Assembly (NCBI GenBank): GCA_017999435.1
Contig: JAGNLV010000005.1
Span: forward strand, 1 to 64,000
Direction: 5' to 3'
Length of the DNA stretch: 64,000 nt
Source: Candidatus Zixiibacteriota bacterium
GTDB lineage: Bacteria; Zixibacteria; MSB-5A5; GN15; FEB-12
The notes under the pieces are model-generated. The model was not told where the DNA came from. It searched no databases and saw only the letters and a program-made list of their open reading frames with translations. Of this stretch, positions 18,200-27,393 are shown in pieces; position 1 is the first letter of the stretch, and each line of letters opens with the position of its first letter. A program made the position numbers and the translations under genes.

Positions 18200-18729
18200 C
18201 CGACGACGAGATGCAGGCGTATCTGGAGACCGGGACGTCGGCGCTCGACCAGGTGTTCGAGTCCCACCTTGCCGAGTGCCGCGACTGCCGGGAGCGGGTG
18301 GAGAGCTATCGGGCCCTCTTTGCGGCGCTCGGCCGGGATCCCGGCTGGGTGTTGTCGCCGGGGTTCGTCGGGGCGGTCGAGGCGCGGCTGGCCGCGGACC
18401 GGGCTGCCGGCGCCAAGCGGCGCTGGTACCACGCCCTCTGGTGGCTGGGAGGGATGGCGGCGGCGTTCGGGGCCACGGCGTACTTCATGGGGCTCGGCAC
18501 TTTCACAGGCTATCTGCGCGGGGTGTTCGAGCCGTCCCTGCAGCATGGGACACGCGCGTTCAACAACGCCCGCCAGGCGGTCGGAACGCTCGAGGGGGTG
18601 CCGCAGTCGGTGGCTGGGGACGGCGGCAATACGCTCATAGTGGTAGGGATCTGCCTGCTCATTCTCGCAGCCGTGGCCGGGGCCGATCACCTGATCTTTC
18701 GCAGCCGCCAGGCCAAGTTCTGTCTCTGA
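18181..18729 (+). CDS. Anti-sigma factor with zinc-finger motif
   Basis: 182 aa. The ATG at 18181 has GGAGG at 4 nt and lies inside the end of the sigma gene, which implies coupled translation. The N-terminal part has 'HLAECRDCRERVESY', an HxxxCxxC zinc-binding anti-sigma (ZAS) motif. Hydrophobic segments lie at about residues 85-103 ('WWLGGMAAAFGATAYFMGLG') and at about 155-172 ('IVVGICLLILAAVAGA'), so it is probably an inner-membrane anti-sigma factor holding the sigma factor at the membrane. The short C-terminal tail gives no hint of the signal sensed. Confidence 0.88.
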   Translation: MVDRHMTDDEMQAYLETGTSALDQVFESHLAECRDCRERVESYRALFAALGRDPGWVLSPGFVGAVEARLAADRAAGAKRRWYHALWWLGGMAAAFGATAYFMGLGTFTGYLRGVFEPSLQHGTRAFNNARQAVGTLEGVPQSVAGDGGNTLIVVGICLLILAAVAGADHLIFRSRQAKFCL

Positions 18730-18787
18730 CGATCCCGCCCGCCAAGAGGCCGAGTCCGAACCGGGCCGACGAGGCCGGCGCGACCGG

Positions 18788-20689
18788 CTATTTCAGGTAG
18801 TACGCGTTGGACAGCCGGAGAATGTCGTTGATGAGGGAGGCGTTGAGCGAGGCTCCGGGCAGTTCGTTGAGCGATGTGTCGGTAATATCGAAAGTGCGGT
18901 CGAAGTTGATGCTGGTGATGCGATCAGGTTCGAGCACGGCGAAGTTGTCCTCGCTGCCGACCAGCAGCCAGCCGCGTCCGGCGGCGTCGGCGAGGTTGCG
19001 GCCGATGCTGTAGTCGCCGACAGGGTTTTGGCAGCGGAACAGACGCTGCATGAGAGTCGGTACAATGTCGAAATGGCTGGTCCAGTGGCGAGCGACGGGT
19101 GGTTGGGCTGCGGGCGCCGACAGCGAATCGGTCGGCCGCAGGGAATCGGGCCAGCGGATGATCAGCGGGACGCCCAGCTGGGCGCGCGAGTAGTTGCCGT
19201 TGTGCCCCCAGTAACCCTTGCCGTTTTCGTTGAATTCCTGGCCGTGGTCGCCGGTGATAATCACGACCGTGTTTTCAAGCAAACCGTGCGCCTCGAGGTC
19301 GGCCAGAACGAGGCCGACGAGCGAGTCTTCGAAGTAGGCCACGTTGCAGTAGAGGTTCCAGAAGGGGGCCGGGTCGGTGTCCTCGCCCAACGCTGAGTAC
19401 TTGGCGTGGGTCCAGGCGGGCTGAAAGGGGCCGGTGAAATCGTCCGGGTGGCTGATCGAGTGGAGGGCATCGTAGAAGAGAAAGCCGAAGAAGGGGGGGG
19501 CGCCGGTGGAGGCGGCATAGTCTTCAGTGAACGCGAGCCAGTCTCTGGTAATCTGAAGGTCGCGGTCGTGCGCGCGCTCGCCGGGGACGCGGAGGGGAAT
19601 GCCCGGGACGCCGGCGAACACCGTCTGATCGAAAGGCGGGCTGACGAGACTGGCCGAGGTGAAGACCCCGAACCGATAGCCGCAGGCAAGCAGGTGGTTA
19701 ATGAATACCGGGCGGATCTTGGCCGCGAGCACCTCATACCAGTAGGTGCCGGGGAGGCTGTAGAACAACGAGAAGATGCCCGTGCGGGTCCCATTGGAGC
19801 CGCTGTAGTGGTTGCGGTACTGCTCCGCCGAGGCGGCGAAATGCCAGAGGCGCGGCGTGACGAGCGAGTCCAGCGCCCGGTAGTTCCAGGAGTCGAGCAG
19901 GATGAGCAGAATGTTGGCGCCGGAGCCACAGTCGGCGCGGAGGGGGGCCAGCGGGTAGCGGAGGTACTTGCGGGACTCATCGGCGCCGGCGGCCAGAGCG
20001 AGCTGGTTCTGTTCCGGCGACGCCCAGCCGTGTTTGATGAAAAAATCGTTGGCGGTGGCGGGGAAGTAGAGCGGGTAGAAGCGCGAGGCCCGGGTGATCG
20101 AGCGCGAGCCGTTGGCGGCCGCCCAGGCATGGACGGCGTGGCCGGCCAGCATCATCAGGAGCACCGCCGGGACCGCCCAGCGGGCGACGCGCAGGGGACG
20201 CCACCACTGTCCGCGCCACACCCAGCGGAAGAGGAACAGTTCGAAAAGGATTCCGAGAACGAGCACGGTCGCGACGAACGCGTACTCCGAGGGGTGAAAT
20301 TCATAGATCTCCGCGCCGGCCCCGCCGAAAAGCAGCTCGAGGGTGAAGCGGTTGATGTGGAAGCGGTAGAGGTTGAACACGTGAGTGTCCAGAGCCAGCA
20401 GGCCGAGGGTAAGCGCGGCGATCAACGCCCCCCACGGCAGCAGCACGCCGCGGCGCGGCACGAGGAGCGCCACCGGGGCATAGAGCGCCAGCCAGGGGAT
20501 GAAAACCAGGGCCACAAAGTGGCTGAGGGTCACGATGGCGATGTACAGGTAGGCCCCGAGGCCCGCGATCGCGGTAAAGTGGACCATGTAGCGGGTCGCG
20601 ATGAGGATGGCGAACCCGGCGTTGATCAGGAAGAACCAACTGCCGGCGCGGAGAGCATCGCGGCGGGGTGTCGGAGACACGGTCTGCAT
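18788..20689 (-). CDS. YejM/PbgA-like inner-membrane sulfatase-fold protein
   Basis: 633 aa. Five hydrophobic segments fill residues 15 to about 185. The loop 'LDTHVFNLYRFHINRFTLEL' followed by 'LFGGAGAEIYEF' closely resembles the DUF3413 region of enterobacterial YejM/PbgA/LapC. Residues about 255-600 form an alkaline-phosphatase-fold domain: 'NILLILLDSWNYRALDSL' at its start, 'GSNGTRTGIFSLFY' near the nucleophile position, and 'VVIITGDHGQEFNENGKGYW' for metal-site residues. In E. coli this protein controls LPS synthesis through LapB/FtsH/LpxC and binds cardiolipin or LPS rather than hydrolysing sulfate. A similar envelope role here is inference. It is the first gene of a minus-strand unit with no partner overlapping it. 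Confidence 0.85.
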   Translation of the reverse strand: MQTVSPTPRRDALRAGSWFFLINAGFAILIATRYMVHFTAIAGLGAYLYIAIVTLSHFVALVFIPWLALYAPVALLVPRRGVLLPWGALIAALTLGLLALDTHVFNLYRFHINRFTLELLFGGAGAEIYEFHPSEYAFVATVLVLGILFELFLFRWVWRGQWWRPLRVARWAVPAVLLMMLAGHAVHAWAAANGSRSITRASRFYPLYFPATANDFFIKHGWASPEQNQLALAAGADESRKYLRYPLAPLRADCGSGANILLILLDSWNYRALDSLVTPRLWHFAASAEQYRNHYSGSNGTRTGIFSLFYSLPGTYWYEVLAAKIRPVFINHLLACGYRFGVFTSASLVSPPFDQTVFAGVPGIPLRVPGERAHDRDLQITRDWLAFTEDYAASTGAPPFFGFLFYDALHSISHPDDFTGPFQPAWTHAKYSALGEDTDPAPFWNLYCNVAYFEDSLVGLVLADLEAHGLLENTVVIITGDHGQEFNENGKGYWGHNGNYSRAQLGVPLIIRWPDSLRPTDSLSAPAAQPPVARHWTSHFDIVPTLMQRLFRCQNPVGDYSIGRNLADAAGRGWLLVGSEDNFAVLEPDRITSINFDRTFDITDTSLNELPGASLNASLINDILRLSNAYYLK

Positions 20690-20754
20690 AGGGTGAGATA
20701 ATCGTAGGGCGAAAGGAGGGGGAAGTCAAGGCGGTTGTGACGCGCGCGGGCCGG

Positions 20755-20790
20755 GGCGTGCGGACGGCCGGCGAGGGCCGACCGCACGCC
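20755..20790 (-). terminator. Terminator-like hairpin after the serine hydrolase gene
   Basis: ggcgtgcgg (20755-20763) pairs with ccgcacgcc (20782-20790), and the inner bases ggcc/ggcc can pair as well. It sits 10 bases past the stop at 20801. There is no strong T-run, so its termination efficiency is uncertain. Confidence 0.45.
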
Positions 20791-20800
20791 GCCGCCCCGT

Positions 20801-22963
20801 TCACTTGTTCTGCGTGTCCTCCGCGGTTCGTTTCTCGGCGCTGAAGACGCCGTTGGGCTGCTTGAAGCGAAGACCGGTAATCCGGCCATCCTTGGCGCGG
20901 TCGAACGCGACACTGTACCCGGACAGGTCTCTGAAGGTGAATTCGTCATTCCGGTAGGGCAGGAGGGTGTAGGTCGGCTGGCCGGGGACAGTGACAGTCA
21001 GGCGGTCGGCCTGGATGGCGACGGTCACAGCAAGTTGCTCCAAGAGGTAGTCGCCGGTGAACTGGGCCAGGTAGGCGGGTTCCGAGAGGCGGCTGTCCGG
21101 CCGGCGGACGAATTCGATAGGCGGGAGAGTCGGTTCGAGAACGACGCTGAGGCGGTCGATGTCGCCGAAGGTGTTGGTCGAGAAGGAGAGGAAGGACCGC
21201 GCTTTCTTGTCGGCCAGCGGCTCATCGATCATGCGGAAAACATCGTAATGCCAGTGCTCCAGATCCGACTCGAGGGAGTGCAGGACAGCGCGGAGGTGCT
21301 GGTCCTTCCGGGGAACGCCGGCGAGGCTCACCGTAACGACGCCGTAGCCGGGGTGTTCGTACTCCCCCGCGTAGGCGCTGAGGTCGTGCGAGGGTTTGGT
21401 GTTCGGGACGCGGTCGGCGGCCGCCTGGGCCTCGGTTCCCCGGCTGCTGTCGGCGGCGGCGAGCTGGGTCAGGGCGCGCCGATGGTAGTCGACCGGCTCA
21501 AGGCCGAGGAGGAGGTCATCGACGTAGTTCGCGACGATCGAGGGGAGGGGCGTGCCGTTCTTGTTGGTGAGGATGACCAGGCCGAGCCGGTCGTCCGGGA
21601 GGAACGACGCGAGGGCGGAGAAGCCGTCGATGTTGCCGCCGTGGTGGACGCGGTAGTGGCCGCGGTAGGACTCGATGAACCAGCCGAGACCGTAGCTCGT
21701 GAGAATGGTCTCATGGTAGCGGCCACCGGCGCGATCGAGGGAGACGCAGGGGGAGTGCATCTCAATCATCTGGCCTTCGCTCACCAGTCGCACCGTGTCC
21801 CGGAGGCCGTTGGCCAGGTGGAGGCGGATCCAGTTGACCATCTGATCGACGGAGGAGTTGATGGCGCCGGCCGGGCCGATCGCCTCGATCGGACGGTACG
21901 GCATGAGCGCCAGGGTGTCGTTCTTCTCCTCGTAACCGCGGGCAAACTCGGGCGCCTTCTCCAACTCGGCGATCGAGAAGTTTGAGTTGGTCATGCCGAG
22001 GGGGAGGAAAATGCGGGCGCGGACAAACTCCTCCCAACTGGTACCGGCGACCCTGCCGACCAGATACCCGGCCGTCATGTACATCAGGTTCTGGTACTGG
22101 AATTCGCTGCGAAAGTCCTTGCTGAAGTCCAGGTAGCGCAGACGGCGGTACATCTCCTCGCGCGTGCAGTCGGAGCTGTACCACATGAGGTCGTGGCGCG
22201 GCAGGCCGATGCGGTGGGTGCAGAGGTCGCGCACGGTCGCCTGGTCGGTGATCTCGGGGTCGGAGAGGCGGAAATCGGGGAGGTAGTCGCGCACCCGGCC
22301 GTCCCACTCCACCAGCCCGGAGTCGACGAGCATGGCGAGGGCGGTAGTCGTGAAAGCTTTCGTGGAGGATCCGATGGGGAACAGGGTGCGGGGGGTGACC
22401 GGGAGGTTGTTCTCGCGGTCGCGCAGACCAAACCCCTCCATCATCAGCACACTGTCGTCCTTGACGATCGCAATGGCCAGGCCGGGGACTTTCCAGGGGG
22501 CGAGCGCGGTGTCGATGAACGAGCGGATCCGGGCGAGGTTGTCCGCCAGAGCCGCGGCCCGCGCCTGCCGGGCAGCCACATCGAGGCGGGTCATGGAGAA
22601 GGGGAACGCCTGGCCGCCCTGGGTGAAGTTACCGGCGACGGCGCCGGAATCAGCGGCGAAGGCGCCGCGGAAGACCGGGGCGCCGGGAATTCCGGCGAGG
22701 GCGAAGATGAGGGAATCGTCGGTGACGATGATGCCCTCGACCGGCAGGTCGGCGGCGTTCTGGGCGGGGATGTCGACCACGGCGGCCCAGGCGCCGGCGG
22801 AATCCCGGCTGAATTCCACGGTGAAAGCGAGGGCAGAACCGGGGATGTCGATCGAGCCCTCCCACCCGCCGCTCGGATCAGCGGCGCGAACACCCGAGGC
22901 AAGGCACACACCGGCGAGCGCCGCGAGAGCGCTCGCGCGAAGGCGGTTGCGAACAGCAGACAT
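20801..22963 (-). CDS. Exported class C beta-lactamase-fold serine hydrolase
   Basis: 720 aa from the ATG at 22963, which has GGAGG at 5 nt; an in-frame start 30 nt earlier lacks one. Signal peptide residues 1 to about 27. Residues about 30-145 are a beta domain of unknown role. The beta-lactamase/D-aminopeptidase domain begins at about 150, with the SxxK nucleophile in 'FPIGSSTKAFTTTALAML' near residue 200 and 'HRIGLPRHDLMWY' further on. 'SYGLGWFIESYRGHYRVHHGGNIDG' (split over residues ~425-450) includes the third catalytic block, HHGG. The C-terminal 200 residues include a DUF3471-type lipocalin-like domain. Likely a periplasmic D-stereospecific peptidase or esterase; the substrate cannot be predicted. 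Confidence 0.85.
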   Translation of the reverse strand: MSAVRNRLRASALAALAGVCLASGVRAADPSGGWEGSIDIPGSALAFTVEFSRDSAGAWAAVVDIPAQNAADLPVEGIIVTDDSLIFALAGIPGAPVFRGAFAADSGAVAGNFTQGGQAFPFSMTRLDVAARQARAAALADNLARIRSFIDTALAPWKVPGLAIAIVKDDSVLMMEGFGLRDRENNLPVTPRTLFPIGSSTKAFTTTALAMLVDSGLVEWDGRVRDYLPDFRLSDPEITDQATVRDLCTHRIGLPRHDLMWYSSDCTREEMYRRLRYLDFSKDFRSEFQYQNLMYMTAGYLVGRVAGTSWEEFVRARIFLPLGMTNSNFSIAELEKAPEFARGYEEKNDTLALMPYRPIEAIGPAGAINSSVDQMVNWIRLHLANGLRDTVRLVSEGQMIEMHSPCVSLDRAGGRYHETILTSYGLGWFIESYRGHYRVHHGGNIDGFSALASFLPDDRLGLVILTNKNGTPLPSIVANYVDDLLLGLEPVDYHRRALTQLAAADSSRGTEAQAAADRVPNTKPSHDLSAYAGEYEHPGYGVVTVSLAGVPRKDQHLRAVLHSLESDLEHWHYDVFRMIDEPLADKKARSFLSFSTNTFGDIDRLSVVLEPTLPPIEFVRRPDSRLSEPAYLAQFTGDYLLEQLAVTVAIQADRLTVTVPGQPTYTLLPYRNDEFTFRDLSGYSVAFDRAKDGRITGLRFKQPNGVFSAEKRTAEDTQNK

Positions 22964-23100
22964 GAGGTCCTCCACAACGAGAATATGGGTCACAGCCTGT
23001 CCTTAAGGACAGACGGAGGAAATGTTTGCGATGTTGCGCGGGGAACGCAAGAGCATTCGGCGGGGAAGAGGCCGCTTTGCACGCCGACGCCGTCCACCGC

Positions 23101-23124
23101 AATAAAAAGCCGGCGCGCGCCGGC
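23101..23124 (-). terminator. Terminator after glnA
   Basis: The self-complementary gccggcgcgcgccggc (23109-23124) is followed on the minus strand by TTTTTATT. It lies about 70 bases past the glnA stop. Confidence 0.65.
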
Positions 23125-23194
23125 AGCCGGCGGGGAGGGAAAGACCGGCCACCGGCATTCCGCAGCCGGCGAAATCAGCGCTATTTATACAACA

Positions 23195-24607
23195 TCAGGT
23201 GTTGTAGTACAACTCAAATTCGTGCGGTGTGGGACGAATTTGTATCTGGGCGACTTCTTTTCGCTTCAGGGCAATCCAGTTTTCCACCAGGTCGCGGGTA
23301 AAGACCCCCCCCTGGAGCAGAAAGTCGCAGTCGTTCTCCAGGGCATCCAGCGCCCCCGTCAGGGTGGTGGGCAGCTGGTGGTGGGCCTTGAGTTCCTCGG
23401 GCGTGAGGTGGTCGGCGTTGCGGTCGAGGGGGGCGCCCGGGTCGAGTTTGCGCTTGATGCCATCCAGCCCGGCCATGAGCATGGCCGCATAGGCAAGGTA
23501 GAAGTTCATGGTGCCGTCCGGGGGGCGGAACTCAAAACGCATCTTCCGCGGATCACGCTGGTAACCGGGGATGCGGATACAGGCAGTCCTGTTTCCCATC
23601 GAGTAAGAACCGATGATAGGGGCTTCGAAACCGGGCACCAGGCGCTTGAACGAGTTCGTCGACGGGTTTGTAAAGGCCAGCAGGGCATCGACATGCTTCA
23701 GCAGACCACCGACAAAGTGCAGGCCGGTCTCGGAGAGCATCGCCGGGCCGTTCTTGTCGTAGAACAAGGAACCGTTGGCATCGGCAAGGTACTGGTGGAC
23801 GTGGAGGCCGGAACCGGGTTCGTTGAAGAGCGGCTTGGGCATGAAGGTGGCGGATTTGCCGCGGCGGAAACAATGGTTCTTGATAATGTACTTCACGAGC
23901 ATCGACAGGTCGGCCATGCGGCGGAGGGGAGAAAACTCCACCTCGATCTCGTGCTGTCCGCCGGAACCGACCTCGTGGTGGTGGTACTTAAGATGGACGC
24001 CGACATCCGCAAGCAGGACCGCGAGTTCCGAGCGCAAGTTAAAGGTGCGGTCCATGGGCGGAGCGATATGATACCCCTTCTTGTGGGGAATCTTGAAGCC
24101 GAGGCTCTCCTCGTCGGCCGCCGCGCTCCAATCGGCTTCGACCGAGTCGAGGTGGTAGAAGGCGCTCTCGGCCCCCTGGAAGAAGTTGACCTTGTCGAAT
24201 ACGTAGAACTCGAATTCCGGGCCCAGAATGCACTGGACGCCGGGGAAGGCTGCCTGGAGGAAACGCTCGGCGTCGGCTGCAACCCGGCGGGGGTTCCGGG
24301 AGTACGGGAGGATCCGGTCCGCCGATTCCATCACGTCCCCGATCATGGAGAGCGTCGGACGGTCGAAGAAGGGGTCCATGAAGGCGGTCGCGGTGTCGGG
24401 GATAAGGATCATGTCGCCGCGCTCGATCGAGGAGAAACCGGGGAGGGAGGAGCCGTCGACGCCGACGCCCTGTTCGAAGAGGCTGGGTTTCAGCGCGGCA
24501 ATGGGAAGGGTCATGTGATGCCACACACCGAGAAGATCGCAGAATTTCAGGTCAAGGAACTCCGCCCGGTGTGATTCGGCAAGTTTTTGCAGTTCGGCCA
24601 GATTCAT
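23195..24607 (-). CDS. glnA: Glutamine synthetase, type I
   Basis: 470 aa, the usual GSI length. The ATG at 24607 is chosen because AAAGGACG lies 4 nt upstream. The enzyme makes glutamine from glutamate, ammonia and ATP. Family blocks seen: 'PGFSSIERGDMILIPD', the metal-binding 'GPEFEFYVFD', 'HHHEVGSGGQHEIEVEFSPL', 'KPLFNEPGSGLHVHQ', 'NRTACIRIP' and 'RKMRFEFRPPDGTMN'. The C-terminal 'DRNADHLTPEEL' aligns without gaps to the adenylylation loop (DKNLYDLPPEE) of enterobacterial GlnA, but Asp replaces the modified Tyr397. Control by adenylylation is therefore unlikely. A strong promoter is visible at 24649-24678. Confidence 0.96.
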   Translation of the reverse strand: MNLAELQKLAESHRAEFLDLKFCDLLGVWHHMTLPIAALKPSLFEQGVGVDGSSLPGFSSIERGDMILIPDTATAFMDPFFDRPTLSMIGDVMESADRILPYSRNPRRVAADAERFLQAAFPGVQCILGPEFEFYVFDKVNFFQGAESAFYHLDSVEADWSAAADEESLGFKIPHKKGYHIAPPMDRTFNLRSELAVLLADVGVHLKYHHHEVGSGGQHEIEVEFSPLRRMADLSMLVKYIIKNHCFRRGKSATFMPKPLFNEPGSGLHVHQYLADANGSLFYDKNGPAMLSETGLHFVGGLLKHVDALLAFTNPSTNSFKRLVPGFEAPIIGSYSMGNRTACIRIPGYQRDPRKMRFEFRPPDGTMNFYLAYAAMLMAGLDGIKRKLDPGAPLDRNADHLTPEELKAHHQLPTTLTGALDALENDCDFLLQGGVFTRDLVENWIALKRKEVAQIQIRPTPHEFELYYNT

Positions 24608-24648
24608 GTATCGTCCTTTCTGCCTTACGAGCTTGTGATACAATTCAC

Positions 24649-24678
24649 ATTATATGACATCGCGCCGGTATCTGACAA
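24649..24678 (-). promoter_or_regulatory. glnA promoter
   Basis: On the minus strand, TTGTCA (complement of 24673-24678) and TATAAT (complement of 24649-24654) are 18 bases apart. The -10 box lies 41 bases before the glnA start. No NtrC or GlnR box was recognised. Confidence 0.65.
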
Positions 24679-24720
24679 GGAGATTCTTTCGCCGCGCGGC
24701 ATACCGCGAGAGGCGGCGGG

Positions 24721-24751
24721 CAAAGAAAACCGGCGGGTCGGAACCCGCCGG
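24721..24751 (-). terminator. Terminator after the 871-aa exported protein gene
   Basis: The perfect stem ccggcgggt (24730-24738) / acccgccgg (24743-24751), with a 4-nt loop, is followed on the minus strand by TTTTCTTTG. It also separates this gene from the glnA promoter. Confidence 0.85.
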
Positions 24752-24777
24752 CTGGGAATGTCCATGGGGCGAGGGTC

Positions 24778-27393
24778 TCACATGATGATGGCGACTTTGC
24801 CCATCTGGGTGTTGCCCTCTTCGTCCTCCACCGTCCAGTAGTACAGACCGGACACGACCATCTGCGTGTTGCGCGTGATCAGATCCCAGGAATCATGGGA
24901 CGCATTGGGATCGCTCGGATCCATGTCGTGCTTGATCTCGCGCACCAGGTCGCCGTCGAGCGTGTAAATCCGGATCGTGCACTTGGCCGGCAGATTGGCA
25001 AAGTGCAGGTCGCGCACCCGGCTGTCGGGCCGGTTGATGTCGTCGGCGCCGCGCCCCTCGAAGCCCAGAGCGCGGTACCCGCCGTCCGATCGATACGGGT
25101 TCGGGTACACGATGACATCGAGATTCTCCTGCTCCACGGCCTGCGCCGTAGCCAGCGGGTAAGCCATCTTCGAACCGACCGTCTTGGAGGTCTCCAGCGA
25201 CGACAGGCCGGAGGAGGGCGAACCGTAGTCGAACGCCGTCACGTTCACGTAGTACGGGACGGTGGGGAGGAGCGAGTCGATGATGTACTCGTACTCGAAA
25301 TACTTGAAGAAGCCGTCGGGAGTCAGTTCGCTCGGATCCGCCTCGGAAGGAATCAGGCTGGAGGGGTAAGGTTGATCCGGGTAGATTTTGTGGATGCCCT
25401 TCAGGTTGGTCAGATCCGACACGTTGTAGTCCTGCGCGGCGAAGTAGTACTGGGGGAAGCGCGGATCCGGGTTCACGGCCGGCGTGTAGGCGCGCGAGAA
25501 GGTCCACGCACCCGGGTCGAGAGTGGGATCCTGGAAGAGAGCGCGCAGGGAGTCGAGCGTATAGGGCGGGTCGTTGAGCTGCCAGCCCTTGTCCAGATCG
25601 TAGTCCCACTTGTTGAAGTCGTGCCGGTCGTAGGACGCCAGCACGCTGAAGCTGGTCTCCCGGTTGTCGCGGCCGAGGTAGATCCGGTAGCCTTCGAAGT
25701 CATTCAGGCCGGAGAAGCGGTCAACCCCGGTTTCGGAGGCCTTGCCGTTGAAGCGGACCCGGATTTGGCCGACCTTGGGTTCAAGCCAGATGCGCGGGGC
25801 ATCCGGCGGCCGGGCGCCGCGGAAGTCGGGGATGCCGTCGCCCATGTAAGCGACTACCTCCCACTGCGCACCCGGCGCATTGGCGGCCGTCGTGTCGCAG
25901 TCCTCCAGGCAGATGCGAGACCCGTCGGGCAGGGTCGCCATGCAGCGAAACTTTCCCGAATAACCGTCGCTGTCGCTGTCGACGCCGGGGTTGTCATAAA
26001 TCCAGGAGGCCCAGGTGGCGTTTTCGGCCAGCGAATCGAAATAGAGGTTGGAGTAGTAGAGAACCGGATCGGCCAGGAGATTGTCGCCGTTATCGGGATC
26101 CCGATGGAGATCGGCCCCGGCCACATAGGCGAATGAAAGCGGCAGCTTCTGTCCCTTGCGAATGTTGAACGGTCCGAAGGAGAGCAGGTAGCGGGTATCG
26201 AATCCGTCGGCGATGTCCGGCGCGAGCGCCGAGGGCGGCTTAATCCAACTGGGGTCGCCCTCGCGGATCGTGTTGGTAAAGATCTGGTCGTAGTCGAACT
26301 CGCGGTTCCGGAGCGAGTAGTAGCGGTTGCGGTCGCCGACCGGGGTGCCGGTGCCGCCGGTCCGGAAGTCACGGTAGGGTTCTTTCCAGCGTCCGACCGA
26401 GTCCTTCTCGCGCGGGCCGAAATCGAGCGCGGCATTGCCGTTGCTCACCCACCAGTTGAAAGAGACATCGAGCGTGTCGGCGGGGGTGCGGACGATGCGG
26501 GTGCCGGTGACGTGCGGCGTGGACTGAATCCCCTCGCCGGCGTTGAAGTCGCCGTCGTTGTCCGCGATCCAGGCGATGTACACGGTGTCGTTGTACTCGC
26601 AGCGCATGCGCCCGTATTCCCGCGGATAGGTCACGAGGAAGCCGCAAATGTCGTCGGCAAACCCTTCGTTGTCCTGGCAGTTATCGCACACGTCGGCATC
26701 CACATAGACGCCCATATACACGTTGCGGAGGTCGATGTTGCCGATATTTTTGATTTCGTAGTCGAAGAGGATGATGTCGTCGGCATAGTCATAGGACCAC
26801 GCATAGGAACGCTGGGTGACCTGAATGTTCAGCGGCCGGTGGGCGGTGCCATCCTCCTCGGCATCGGCCAGGATCGTGGAGGTGTCGGTATAGAGCGCAA
26901 TGAAATCCTGTTCCGAGACGGCATTGACGTACTCCTCCGACTCGGGGTCGATAATCGAGCGGCGGACAGTATTGCCGAAAGGTTCGTCATTGGGGAAAAA
27001 CTGCCGGACATCGCTCCAGCCCTCCGAACCGGTCGACACAAGGGTGTCGCGGCCGAGGACGGCGCCGATCCAGAAGGCGGCCGAGAACATATACATGGCG
27101 CCCGTGCCCTTGGGGTACTGGCAGCCGCCGGGCGGAGGGGTTTGGCCCGTGAAGCAGTCCGGAGCGTCGCTGGGCACGGAGAATTCCGAACCGAAGGTTC
27201 CGTTGTTGTTGACGGCCAGGACGAGGCGGCCGACGTTGTGCAGGGTCATGCAGTAGGCCGGGCTGCGGCTGGCCATGGGCCGGTTGTACCCGCGGCCGGA
27301 AAGGCCGCCGTCGTCACGGGCCTCCGCGGAACCGGATATCAGCAACAGGCCTGCGGCAAGGGCGGCAGTGATAGTGAGCACTCTTCGCAACAT
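24778..27393 (-). CDS. Large exported protein with C-terminal sorting-type domain
   Basis: 871 aa from the ATG at 27393, preceded by GGAAGG; an in-frame ATG 12 nt earlier lacks a site. The signal peptide covers about the first 25 residues. The bulk of the protein is a beta-rich secreted region with repeated 'DNxGD/DADxDG' type calcium-like motifs and no catalytic signature that I recognise. A fibronectin-like segment ending 'VPYYVNVTAFDYGSP' precedes the C-terminus. The last ~75 residues ('CTIRIYTLDGDLVREI', then 'SGLYYWTVEDEEG' and 'QMGKVAIIM') have the FlgD-Ig/type IX secretion C-terminal layout. Proteins of this kind are common in FCB-group genomes and often lack assigned function. Surface or secreted location is likely. 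Confidence 0.75.
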   Translation of the reverse strand: MLRRVLTITAALAAGLLLISGSAEARDDGGLSGRGYNRPMASRSPAYCMTLHNVGRLVLAVNNNGTFGSEFSVPSDAPDCFTGQTPPPGGCQYPKGTGAMYMFSAAFWIGAVLGRDTLVSTGSEGWSDVRQFFPNDEPFGNTVRRSIIDPESEEYVNAVSEQDFIALYTDTSTILADAEEDGTAHRPLNIQVTQRSYAWSYDYADDIILFDYEIKNIGNIDLRNVYMGVYVDADVCDNCQDNEGFADDICGFLVTYPREYGRMRCEYNDTVYIAWIADNDGDFNAGEGIQSTPHVTGTRIVRTPADTLDVSFNWWVSNGNAALDFGPREKDSVGRWKEPYRDFRTGGTGTPVGDRNRYYSLRNREFDYDQIFTNTIREGDPSWIKPPSALAPDIADGFDTRYLLSFGPFNIRKGQKLPLSFAYVAGADLHRDPDNGDNLLADPVLYYSNLYFDSLAENATWASWIYDNPGVDSDSDGYSGKFRCMATLPDGSRICLEDCDTTAANAPGAQWEVVAYMGDGIPDFRGARPPDAPRIWLEPKVGQIRVRFNGKASETGVDRFSGLNDFEGYRIYLGRDNRETSFSVLASYDRHDFNKWDYDLDKGWQLNDPPYTLDSLRALFQDPTLDPGAWTFSRAYTPAVNPDPRFPQYYFAAQDYNVSDLTNLKGIHKIYPDQPYPSSLIPSEADPSELTPDGFFKYFEYEYIIDSLLPTVPYYVNVTAFDYGSPSSGLSSLETSKTVGSKMAYPLATAQAVEQENLDVIVYPNPYRSDGGYRALGFEGRGADDINRPDSRVRDLHFANLPAKCTIRIYTLDGDLVREIKHDMDPSDPNASHDSWDLITRNTQMVVSGLYYWTVEDEEGNTQMGKVAIIM

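Noticed and set aside
22193-24574. 793-codon plus-strand frame opposite the serine hydrolase and glnA
   Set aside because: It runs across two genes and an intergenic region on the other strand and has a low-complexity translation. The minus-strand genes carry diagnostic motifs.
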